From: Mucilaginibacter inviolabilis | Lineage (GTDB): Bacteria; Bacteroidota; Bacteroidia; Sphingobacteriales; Sphingobacteriaceae | NCBI RefSeq assembly: GCF_011089895.1 | Contig: NZ_JAANAT010000001.1 | Location: 2,914,001 to 2,978,000 of the forward strand | Length of the DNA stretch: 64,000 nucleotides | Direction: 5' to 3' | Part shown: positions 1-7,948 of the stretch, piece by piece | Numbering within the stretch: the stretch's first letter is position 1 | How the letters are laid out: each line of letters begins with the position of its first letter | Program-made: the position numbers and the translations under genes | Notes under the pieces: generated by a model | Told to the model about the DNA's origin: nothing | The model's input: the letters and a program-made list of their open reading frames with translations, nothing else | The model's database searches: none

Positions 1-2
1 GC

Positions 3-230
3 GGCAGCGATCTCAAGGTAAAAATAGCGAAGTTTGAGAAGGACAACAGCCCTTTGTTTTTCAAAAGCTATTTAACTTTGTATACCCTTAATAACAGCGT
101 GCAAAAGCTCATCACCTATCAGAACGATTTTTATGTTTCAGAGGCGTTCAGGTCATCCTTAGGTCCTGAGAATTTCGCAAATTTCGGAGATAACAGGGGC
201 GATCATTTTTATATTAAAATACCCAACTAA
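3..230 (+). CDS. C-terminal end of an unidentified protein (5' partial)
   Basis: This is the 3' end of a gene that begins left of the window. The frame is open from base 3 for 75 codons and stops with TAA at 228-230. The visible peptide is rich in aromatic and polar residues (for example LTLYTLNN, NDFYVSEAF, GDHFYIKIPN). It shows no motif I recognise. No terminator hairpin follows; about 300 bases of AT-rich sequence without an obvious gene separate it from the sigma factor at 529. The function cannot be given from this fragment. Confidence 0.55.
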   Translation, partial: GSDLKVKIAKFEKDNSPLFFKSYLTLYTLNNSVQKLITYQNDFYVSEAFRSSLGPENFANFGDNRGDHFYIKIPN

Positions 231-528
231 ATCCAATTTAATCAGGCCGGGCTATTTTCTTTAATCAGTAATACTCCGAAGAACATTCTCTTACGGACGG
301 TAAAATAACGTCCTTCATCCACCCTTTTCGTCTGGCCAAATTGGTACAGCTGTCATATCTGTGCCAATTTCGCTTACTCTTATGACAAATTCCCGAAGTT
401 TTAATCCACAAACATTTATCATATTTAGGCACCATTATATACTAATTTATTAAAAACCCATATTAATAGTAACTATGTACCCGGCAATGAATTGCCTGGT
501 GCCTGCCCCGATTATTTAAAAATACGCT

Positions 529-1101
529 ATGTCCCACTATTGTGCTTATTCGGATAAAGAATTGGCCTGTCTGTTAAATGATAGTGACGAAGCGGCTTTT
601 ACAGAAATTTACAACCGGTTTTATGGAGTCCTTTACCGGCATGCGTATAAAAGTTTACCCGACCCTGAAGCAGTAAAAGATGTACTCCAGGAGGTTTTTG
701 TATATGTATGGAACAACCGTGGCAATATCAATCCGGAAGATAATCTTGCGGCTTACCTCTACACATCAGTTCGAAATAAGGTACTGAACAACTTCAGGCA
801 TCTTAAAATTAAAAATGATTATATCACCTCCTTTCAAAATTACCTGGATACTGATAATCAGCCTGAAGCGGATGAGGCTATTCGTATAAAACAACTCATC
901 GCCATAGTGGAGGCTGAAGTAGCCATGCTCCCTCCACAAATGCGGCTTATATTTCAAATGAGCCGCAACAATAATTTTTCGCACCAGGAAATTGCCGATC
1001 AACTCAACATCAGTGTATTAACCGTTAGAAAACAGGTTAATAACTCCTTGAAAGTTTTAAGATTAAAACTGGGAAGTAAATTTTTTTTACTTTTTTTATA
1101 A
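529..1101 (+). CDS. FecI-type ECF RNA polymerase sigma-70 factor
   Basis: A 190-residue ECF sigma factor of the Bacteroidota FecI-like group. Region 2 lies at about residues 22-70 (AAFTEIYNRF, then the DVLQEVFVYVW core helix). Region 4 lies at about 125-180 and ends in a helix-turn-helix (HQEIADQLNISVLTVRKQV). The next gene, 68 bases downstream, is a FecR-type anti-sigma factor, and SusC- and SusD-like genes follow. By analogy with characterised FecI/FecR/SusC systems, it should be released when the receptor binds its glycan and then switch on the susCD genes. ATG at 529 is the only sensible start. The glycan is not identifiable from the sigma factor. Confidence 0.92.
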   Translation: MSHYCAYSDKELACLLNDSDEAAFTEIYNRFYGVLYRHAYKSLPDPEAVKDVLQEVFVYVWNNRGNINPEDNLAAYLYTSVRNKVLNNFRHLKIKNDYITSFQNYLDTDNQPEADEAIRIKQLIAIVEAEVAMLPPQMRLIFQMSRNNNFSHQEIADQLNISVLTVRKQVNNSLKVLRLKLGSKFFLLFL

Positions 1102-1169
1102 TTCATCTACTCCCTACACCTTCCTGAAGTGCATATAGCGTAATAAGGGTCCTCCCCCCTTTACCAATT

Positions 1170-2303
1170 ATGTCAAAAAAGGACGCAACAGATCTATTGA
1201 TCCGATACCGTAATGGCCAGGTATCCGAAGAAGAAAAAGCTTTGGTTGAAAGCTGGTATGCTCATTATACCCAAAACGCTGCTACTCCTAAAATTGATGA
1301 TCAGGAGCTGGAAAACAATCGTGACGAAATTCTCAGGCGTATTATGTCTGATCTACCGGGCCAACGGAAAATTAATTACCGGCGATTGATCAGTATTGCC
1401 GCTCTCGCTATTTTGATACTATGCGCCGGTGTATTATTTATAAAACAGCGCAAGCCTCATCAAAACCAGCCACCCCTAGCTGCTGAAAAAAACAACAGCA
1501 ATTTACTCCCTGGTGGTAATAAAGCCACGTTGATTTTATCCAACGGCAATTCTATCAATCTAAACGACACCAAAAACGGGGCTTTGGCTAACGAAAAAGG
1601 CATAGTTATTCATAAAAACTCTAATGGCCGTATCACTTATGATCAGGCCGGGCACAATACCCCCCATGAGGCTAATGTATTTAATACTGTTGTTACCCCC
1701 AAAGGTGGCCAATACCAGCTTGTTTTAAGCGACGGAACCAAAGTTTGGCTAAACGCTGCATCCTCTTTAAAATACCCGGTAACGTTCACTGGCACAAAGC
1801 GGGAAATAGAACTTTCCGGAGAAGCCTATTTCGAAGTCGCTCATGATCGGCACAAACCATTCCGGGTAATATCAAACGGCCAAACTGTTGAAGTTTTAGG
1901 TACTCATTTTAATGTGAATGCCTACCCGGACGAAAAGCTCACCCGAACCACGCTGCTGGAAGGCAGTGTTAAAGTATTGGCCGGTGAAACAAGCAGCCAA
2001 ATAAAGCCCGGTGAACAGGTTCAATTAAAGGATGGCAATTTAGCAGTATCGCAAGCCGACATAGAAGAAGCCATAGCCTGGAAAAAAGGTTTCTTTTATT
2101 TTAAGGATGATGATATTCAAACCGTAATGCGCCAGCTTTCCCGCTGGTATGATGTATCTGTAAAATACGAAGGACAAATTCCCACCAGGGAGTTTTCGGG
2201 ACAAATGAACAAAAACATCACTGCCGCACAGCTCATGCATATTTTAAGTTTTGAGCAGATCCATTACCGGATAGAGGACAGGACCATCATTATTATGCCT
2301 TAA
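1170..2303 (+). CDS. FecR-family anti-sigma factor
   Basis: A 377-residue inner-membrane anti-sigma factor, partner of the ECF sigma factor just upstream. Residues 1-70 are cytoplasmic and polar. One membrane segment lies at about 73-91 (ISIAALAILILCAGVLF). The periplasmic FecR domain lies at about 170-275, with the typical TPKGGQYQLVLSDGTKVWLN and GEAYFEVAHD stretches. A C-terminal DUF4974-like domain (about 305-377, DDDIQTVMRQLSRWYDV) is typical of Bacteroidota members and is the part expected to contact the STN domain of the receptor. It is 204 bases ahead of the SusC-like gene; that gap holds no gene. Confidence 0.93.
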   Translation: MSKKDATDLLIRYRNGQVSEEEKALVESWYAHYTQNAATPKIDDQELENNRDEILRRIMSDLPGQRKINYRRLISIAALAILILCAGVLFIKQRKPHQNQPPLAAEKNNSNLLPGGNKATLILSNGNSINLNDTKNGALANEKGIVIHKNSNGRITYDQAGHNTPHEANVFNTVVTPKGGQYQLVLSDGTKVWLNAASSLKYPVTFTGTKREIELSGEAYFEVAHDRHKPFRVISNGQTVEVLGTHFNVNAYPDEKLTRTTLLEGSVKVLAGETSSQIKPGEQVQLKDGNLAVSQADIEEAIAWKKGFFYFKDDDIQTVMRQLSRWYDVSVKYEGQIPTREFSGQMNKNITAAQLMHILSFEQIHYRIEDRTIIIMP

Positions 2304-2507
2304 TCATTAACGCACCAATTATTCACTTAACCAATAATATATGAGAAAAAAAGTACAAGAAACAGTCCCTTAGGCAAATCGCCGTTGGTTAATTAAAAGC
2401 AGAAACGTACCCCGACTGCAATCGGGATACGCATATCTGAGTTAACCTCCTTTACAGAAAAATGATCTTATTCAGCAATCATCCATTAACTCAAACTTTT
2501 CAAAAGT

Positions 2508-5500
2508 ATGAAATTAAAGTCTCTTTTTGTGCCTACGGGAATACTGTGGGTACCCCCGCAAATAATACTGATTATGAAATTGACTACCCTCATGATTTTA
2601 CTGGCAATGCTGCAATGCAGCGCAGCGGTTTTTGGTCAAAAGATTAATCTTAATGAAACCAATACCCCTTTAAAAAAGGTGTTGAAAGTCATTAATGATC
2701 AAACAGGTTATGTATTTTTTTATGAATCTAAAGCTATCCGTAATAAAAACATCACCATCAAAATCGAAGACGCTTCTCTTGATGCGGCATTAACTGCCTG
2801 CTTAAAAAATCAAAAATTAAGCTATGAAATACTTAATAACACCATTTTTATTAAAGAGCAGCAGGCAACCGTTCAAACACCCGCAGCGGCAAATTCACAA
2901 CAAGTTGCTATCAAGGTAACCGGGCGGGTTGTTGATGAAAAAAGTCAGGCATTGCCAGGCGTTACCGTGAAATTGAAAGGAGGAAACGCTGTTGTAGTTA
3001 CAGATAAAGACGGAAAATTCAGCATCGATGTTCCGAATGGGGATGCCGTGCTTGTTTTTTCTTTTATTGGTTATGCCACCCGGGAAATTTCGGCAAAACA
3101 AAACCTGAACAACGTACAATTAACGCCCACATCCTCAGATTTGAATCAGGTGGTAGTGGTAGGTTACGGAACCCAAAAGAAAGTTGATCTTACCGGTTCT
3201 GTCGCCACAGTTAACGGGGCCGTTCTTAATCAAAGATCAACGCCAAACGCTGCTAACCTTTTATCCGGAACAATAGCCGGGCTGGATGCGGTACAATCAA
3301 CCGGGCAGCCAGGTAAGGATGCTCCCAATCTTCAAATCCGCGGAATGGGTTCATTCGGGGCTGGCAGTGCGCCCCTTATCCTGGTAGATGGAATAATTGT
3401 AACCAGCTTAAATTCCATTGCCGGAAACGATATAGAATCGGTAAGCGTATTGAAAGATGCCGCGTCGGCCTCTATTTATGGCAACAGGGCAGCTAATGGC
3501 GTTATTTTAATTACCACCAAGCGCGGTAAACCCGGAACTACCACCATCAACTACAATACCGACCTTTCCATAAACCAAGCCATTGGCCTGCCCAATTTGG
3601 TATGGAACTCCGCCGAGTACATGACTATGTTTAATCAGGCACGGGAACATAACGGCACCAATAGTACACCCGTTTATACGCAGGCCCAGATAGATGCCTA
3701 TAAAAACGCGCCGGCTAACAGCGCCCAGTATCCCAATTATAATTATATAGATCATTATATTAAAAATGCGTTTTCACAAAATCATCACATTAGTGTAAGC
3801 GGTGGCAGTGAAAATACCACGTTTAATATAGGGGCCGGCTATTTACAGCAAAACGGTACTGTTAAAGGTACAGATGCTAAACGCTATAACTTATTGGTGA
3901 CCCTGGATTCAAAAATCAATAAAACCTTTAAAGTAGGTGGAACTGTAGCATTAAGCAAACAAGATATTACTGAACCTGTTTTAGGTAACGATGGTCTGAT
4001 ACTTTTAATTTACGGAGCTGGACCAACATATGCTCCATATTTAACTGACGGCAGCGGCCGGATTGCCAAAACAGATTATTCAAACAACAACGCAGGTCAT
4101 AACCGCAGTATTGAATACGTTTTAAACAGCGGCAGCAGGGTAACCAATAATTACGAGGCAAGGGCCCAAACTTATCTGGAGGCTAATATAACTAAAGGCC
4201 TTACCTGGCTGGTAAAAGGAGCCTTTAACTATAACGATCAGTTTCTGAATATTAATCAATTTGCGGTAAATCAATACGCTTTTCAACCAGACGCCAGTGG
4301 TAATTATACCGTGTTGGATAATGGCAGCCCCACCAGCTTAGGTGTTTTTAATCAGGATACGCGCCAATTGTATGCCAATGCGTACTCTACCTTAAATTAT
4401 AAAACCACCATAGCAACTGATCATCATTTAAATGTTTTAGGTGGATTCAGCGTTGAGTCTTATACCCAGCAATATTTATCCGGGCAAAGAACGTCGTTTC
4501 CCAATAATCAGTTAACGCAGCTTAATGCGGGCTCGGTAACAGGTCAGAGCCTTAACGGCGACCAATACCAGTATGCATTGGAGTCATTTTTCGGACAAAT
4601 TAATTATGATTATAAAGGAAAATACCTGCTTCAATTAGATGGTCGTAACGATGGTACTTCCCGTATTTCGCCATCCAAAAGATGGGGTTTCTTTCCGGCA
4701 GCCTCTATCGGCTGGCGCCTGTCAGAAGAAAATTTCATGAAACCGCTTACCTGGATTGATAATTTAAAGATCCGCGCCTCTTATGGCAGGCTGGGTAATC
4801 AGAATATTGGATATTACCCATACCAGGCTTTATTAAATGTAACCCAATACTCTTTTACCAGCTCCGGACCAGTTCAAGGAGTTAATCAGCAAAACCTAAA
4901 CAATCCCGATATTCAGTGGGAAAAAACAGACAATACCGACATTGGCTTTGATTTAAGTATCAAACAAGGGCTTTTTACAGCTACCGCCGATTATTATAAT
5001 AAAAAAACATCGGGCATTCTGTTTACACCAAACGTATTGGCAGCTGTAGGATTAAATGCACCGGTTACCAATGCAGGAACGGTACAGAACAGGGGTTTTG
5101 AGCTTGATCTGGGCCACGCTAATCATATTGGAAAAGACTTCAGATATTCGGTTAACGCCATATTTTCACTTAACCGGAACAAGGTTCTGTATCTGGCTAA
5201 CGGAACACAGGACCAAGGTATGTATATCAATAAGGTTGGGCTACCCTACGGATCATTTTATATGCTGAAGTGGACGGGTATCTATAATTCGCAGGATGAG
5301 ATCAATAATTCGCCCAAGGAGGCCTTTGCCAGTCCCAAACCGGGCGATTTGAAATTTGCAGATGCCAACGGCGATAATAAAATAGATGCTAATGACAGGC
5401 AAATTATCAAAGGCGCTTTTCCTGATTACACTTATTCCTTCAGGGTTAATTTCGGTTATAAAAACTGGGATCTCAGTACTTTCTGGCAAGGGGTACAAGG

Positions 5501-5948
5501 AGTAAAACACTATGTACAAGGCTGGGGAATTGATCCGTTTAGACAGGGTGGAGCTCCGCCAACATTCTTCAGAAATGCCTGGACACCTGAAAATCATTCT
5601 CAAACTGTGCCTGCTATATTCGATTATAACGGTAATTCGGGCTATGCACCCAATACAAGTCAAAATTCAACCTATTATTTAAAAGATGCTTCTTTTCTGC
5701 GATTAAAAAATGTGCGTTTAACTTATCATTTAGTACCCGATCTGGCTAAAAGGCTATTGATGAAAAATGCATCCGTATTTATCTCTGCCGATAACCTTTT
5801 CACTTTCACCAAGTTCCCGGGCGATCCTGAACGTTTACAAACAGGACCAGTTAGCCAGTCTGGGTCAGGCACCTACGGAGCCACAAACAATTATGCAGCC
5901 TATCCTCAGATACGCATGTTTACCGCGGGTTTAAATGTTACATTTTAA
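2508..5948 (+). CDS. SusC/RagA-family TonB-dependent outer-membrane receptor with STN domain
   Basis: A 1146-residue outer-membrane transporter for a glycan or other large nutrient. An N-terminal signal region (to about residue 43, LQCSAAVFGQ) is followed by an STN domain (about 50-115), which receives or sends the signal to FecR. A carboxypeptidase-regulatory-like domain follows (about 136-206), then a TonB-box-like stretch (VVVVGYGTQKK), the plug, and a 22-strand-type barrel ending in an aromatic residue (GLNVTF). The STN domain fits the FecI/FecR pair upstream. The SusD partner starts 10 bases after the stop. I chose ATG 2508 because the long MKLKSLFVPTG leader is common in sphingobacterial SusC proteins. 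Confidence 0.93.
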   Translation: MKLKSLFVPTGILWVPPQIILIMKLTTLMILLAMLQCSAAVFGQKINLNETNTPLKKVLKVINDQTGYVFFYESKAIRNKNITIKIEDASLDAALTACLKNQKLSYEILNNTIFIKEQQATVQTPAAANSQQVAIKVTGRVVDEKSQALPGVTVKLKGGNAVVVTDKDGKFSIDVPNGDAVLVFSFIGYATREISAKQNLNNVQLTPTSSDLNQVVVVGYGTQKKVDLTGSVATVNGAVLNQRSTPNAANLLSGTIAGLDAVQSTGQPGKDAPNLQIRGMGSFGAGSAPLILVDGIIVTSLNSIAGNDIESVSVLKDAASASIYGNRAANGVILITTKRGKPGTTTINYNTDLSINQAIGLPNLVWNSAEYMTMFNQAREHNGTNSTPVYTQAQIDAYKNAPANSAQYPNYNYIDHYIKNAFSQNHHISVSGGSENTTFNIGAGYLQQNGTVKGTDAKRYNLLVTLDSKINKTFKVGGTVALSKQDITEPVLGNDGLILLIYGAGPTYAPYLTDGSGRIAKTDYSNNNAGHNRSIEYVLNSGSRVTNNYEARAQTYLEANITKGLTWLVKGAFNYNDQFLNINQFAVNQYAFQPDASGNYTVLDNGSPTSLGVFNQDTRQLYANAYSTLNYKTTIATDHHLNVLGGFSVESYTQQYLSGQRTSFPNNQLTQLNAGSVTGQSLNGDQYQYALESFFGQINYDYKGKYLLQLDGRNDGTSRISPSKRWGFFPAASIGWRLSEENFMKPLTWIDNLKIRASYGRLGNQNIGYYPYQALLNVTQYSFTSSGPVQGVNQQNLNNPDIQWEKTDNTDIGFDLSIKQGLFTATADYYNKKTSGILFTPNVLAAVGLNAPVTNAGTVQNRGFELDLGHANHIGKDFRYSVNAIFSLNRNKVLYLANGTQDQGMYINKVGLPYGSFYMLKWTGIYNSQDEINNSPKEAFASPKPGDLKFADANGDNKIDANDRQIIKGAFPDYTYSFRVNFGYKNWDLSTFWQGVQGVKHYVQGWGIDPFRQGGAPPTFFRNAWTPENHSQTVPAIFDYNGNSGYAPNTSQNSTYYLKDASFLRLKNVRLTYHLVPDLAKRLLMKNASVFISADNLFTFTKFPGDPERLQTGPVSQSGSGTYGATNNYAAYPQIRMFTAGLNVTF

Positions 5949-5958
5949 TAAAAACGTC

Positions 5959-7491
5959 ATGAAAAAAATATATAAACATCCAGTAATGTTGTTTCTTTTG
6001 GCTTCGATGGCTGTTATATCGTCTTGTAAAAAGAGCTTTTTAGACAAACAACCCCAGGACCAGATATCTACAGCTATTTTTTATAAAACAGCAAGTGATG
6101 CCCAGCAAGGTTTAACCGGGGTTTATGCCTCCTTAAAACAAGGATTTAACGGCGCCGGTAAAGTTTACCAGGATTGCCTGGCCGACAATGCTTATGCAAA
6201 CTTCAACAGTTACGATGCCAACAATATACAACTTGGCAATTATGCCACCACTAACAGTGCGGTAAATACGGTGTGGAATGCCAATTATGCCGGCATAGCA
6301 CAATGCAACCTCTATATTGCCAATGTTACACCCATAGCAATGGATGCGGCAACCAAAAATCAATATTTTGCAGAGGTACGCTTTTTACGCGCGTTCTTCT
6401 ACTCTAACCTGGTTAACCGCTTTGGTGATGTAATTTTGTATGACAAAGCCGCAACCCTGGCCCAGGCCACCGCGCCTGTAGCCAAAACTCCAAAAGCGCA
6501 GGTATTAGCTTTTATAAACAGTGATTTAGACTTTGCTATTGCTAACCTCCCCGATGCTGCCTTTAACGGGCACGTAGTAAAAGGTTCGGCGCTGGCGTTA
6601 AAGGCCAAAGTGGCGCTCTTCAATCAGGACTGGACCAATGCGGTTGCACTAACTAACCAGGTTATCACCGGCGGAAAATTTAGCCTTTATGCAGATTATA
6701 CAGGTTTATTTTTCAGAAAAAACCAGGACAATAACCCCGAGATCATGTTCTCTACCAACTACAAGGCACCTAACGATCAGCAGGAAACCAATGGTTTAGA
6801 TATTGAAATTGGCTGGTGGATGGCGATAAACCCTTTCCAGGAAATGGTAGACAGTTATGAAACCGCTGATGGTAAACTGATAACCGACCCCACTTCGGGA
6901 TATACCAGGGCTAAGCAATATGTTAATCGCGATCCGCGGTTAAAGGCGAGCTTAAGGGGCGCCGACCAACCCTGGTACAATCCGGATGGCAGCCTGGTTA
7001 CACATGATGGTAACACTTCTAAAACCGGTTACCAGATGGTGAAATACATCGACTCGACATTATTTCCTATGGGCTATAGCCATACCAATGATCGTGATGA
7101 AAATATTATCCATATCCGGTATGCTGATGTGTTGTTAATGTATGCAGAGGCCAAAAATGAGCTATCAGGACCCGATGCTACCATCTACGCCGCATTAAAC
7201 CAGATCAGGGCAAGAGTGCATATGCCTAACGTAAATCAGGCTTTATACGGAAGTCAATCTACACTAAGAGACTTCATCCGCCATGAAAGAAGAATTGAGC
7301 TGGCATTTGAAGGTAATCGGTATGACGATTTAATCAGATGGCAGACCGCCGAGCAGGTAATGCTAAAAGTAAAGCTTCCGGGAAACAGCCCACCACCTAT
7401 AAATTTTGATCCATCCAAAAATTACCTGTTCCCGATTCCTCAAAATGATCTCACCATTGATCCATTATTAAAGCAGAACCCGGGATATTAA
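5959..7491 (+). CDS. SusD/RagB-family nutrient-binding outer-membrane lipoprotein
   Basis: A 510-residue surface lipoprotein that forms the lid of the SusC-type transporter immediately upstream. The start at 5959 gives a clean lipoprotein signal (MKKIYKHPVMLFLLASMAV then lipobox ISSC at about residue 24). An earlier in-frame TTG at 5935 would overlap the receptor stop and is less likely. Typical SusD features follow: FLDKQPQDQIS after the lipidation site, TPR-like helices in the N-terminal half (FAEVRFLRAFFYSNLVNRFG), and a C-terminal region with IRHERRIELAFEGNRYDDL. The ligand cannot be read from the sequence. A strong hairpin at 7609-7643 could end this operon. Confidence 0.93.
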   Translation: MKKIYKHPVMLFLLASMAVISSCKKSFLDKQPQDQISTAIFYKTASDAQQGLTGVYASLKQGFNGAGKVYQDCLADNAYANFNSYDANNIQLGNYATTNSAVNTVWNANYAGIAQCNLYIANVTPIAMDAATKNQYFAEVRFLRAFFYSNLVNRFGDVILYDKAATLAQATAPVAKTPKAQVLAFINSDLDFAIANLPDAAFNGHVVKGSALALKAKVALFNQDWTNAVALTNQVITGGKFSLYADYTGLFFRKNQDNNPEIMFSTNYKAPNDQQETNGLDIEIGWWMAINPFQEMVDSYETADGKLITDPTSGYTRAKQYVNRDPRLKASLRGADQPWYNPDGSLVTHDGNTSKTGYQMVKYIDSTLFPMGYSHTNDRDENIIHIRYADVLLMYAEAKNELSGPDATIYAALNQIRARVHMPNVNQALYGSQSTLRDFIRHERRIELAFEGNRYDDLIRWQTAEQVMLKVKLPGNSPPPINFDPSKNYLFPIPQNDLTIDPLLKQNPGY

Positions 7492-7572
7492 CCAAAGGAT
7501 ATAGAATGAGTATGAAAGGCTAAATAAAATGCCGGACTTTGATAAATTAACCCGGAAAATGCCTGGAAATAC

Positions 7573-7860
7573 AGCCTATTTTTCGTATCTTTAATCAAAC
7601 AGTAACAGCGGCCTCACTTACTTGAAAAATGTAAGTGGGGCCGTTTTACTAAAAGGATAAGAAGGCATAAAACAAGCCGATTTTTAAATCAAAAACCTAA
7701 TTATCAGCATATTAATACTTTTTAAACATTTCAAAACCCATCAAAAATTTGTTAAAAAGTGTTAAAGTCAATGGTTTTGAATGAATTTCAAGCAGTTTTC
7801 GATCAGTTTTAGCCTCATTTTCGAAGCAAAAAATGTTAAAATAAACCTTTAAAAAGTTTT
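7573..7860 (+). other. Conserved non-coding module, copy 1 (promoter-like box, hairpin, AT-rich block)
   Basis: The 457-base gap between the SusD and beta-helix genes holds a structured segment that recurs at 31.4-31.7 kb on the other strand. In order: TTTTTCGTATCTTTA (about 7579-7593, a near -7 box), a GC-rich hairpin (7609-7643), TATTAATACTTTTTAAA-like sequence near 7710, then a 44-base block (7745-7788) with TTTGTTAAAAAGTGTTAAA and ATGGTTTTGAATGAATTT. In the 44-base block 40 positions are identical to the second copy. The beta-helix gene starts about 90 bases beyond the module. Possible roles are a short RNA, a leader with attenuation, or a dispersed repeat. Confidence 0.6.
7609..7647 (+). 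terminator. GC-rich hairpin followed by TTTT
   Basis: The arms CGGCCTCACTTAC (7609-7621) and GTAAGTGGGGCCG (7631-7643) pair over 13 bases with one G-T pair, with a 9-base loop, and TTTT follows. It may end the susCD transcript. Because a promoter-like box lies 16 bases upstream it may also end a short RNA of about 50 bases. Confidence 0.7.
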
Positions 7861-7948
7861 CCCTAATGATAAGTGGTTTGAATTTTATAAGTTTCTTTTT
7901 TATTCTTTCACTATCGTGTGCCCTCACGCTAATAAATACTCCATATCA

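Noticed and set aside
2462..2647. Short frame overlapping the start of the SusC gene.
   Set aside because: It overlaps the receptor gene in another frame and its sequence resembles no protein; the receptor start is well supported.
7712..7927. Minus-strand frame of 71 codons inside the gap before the beta-helix gene.
   Set aside because: It lies on the conserved non-coding module and its sequence is low-complexity Phe/Lys/Leu as expected of AT-rich DNA.
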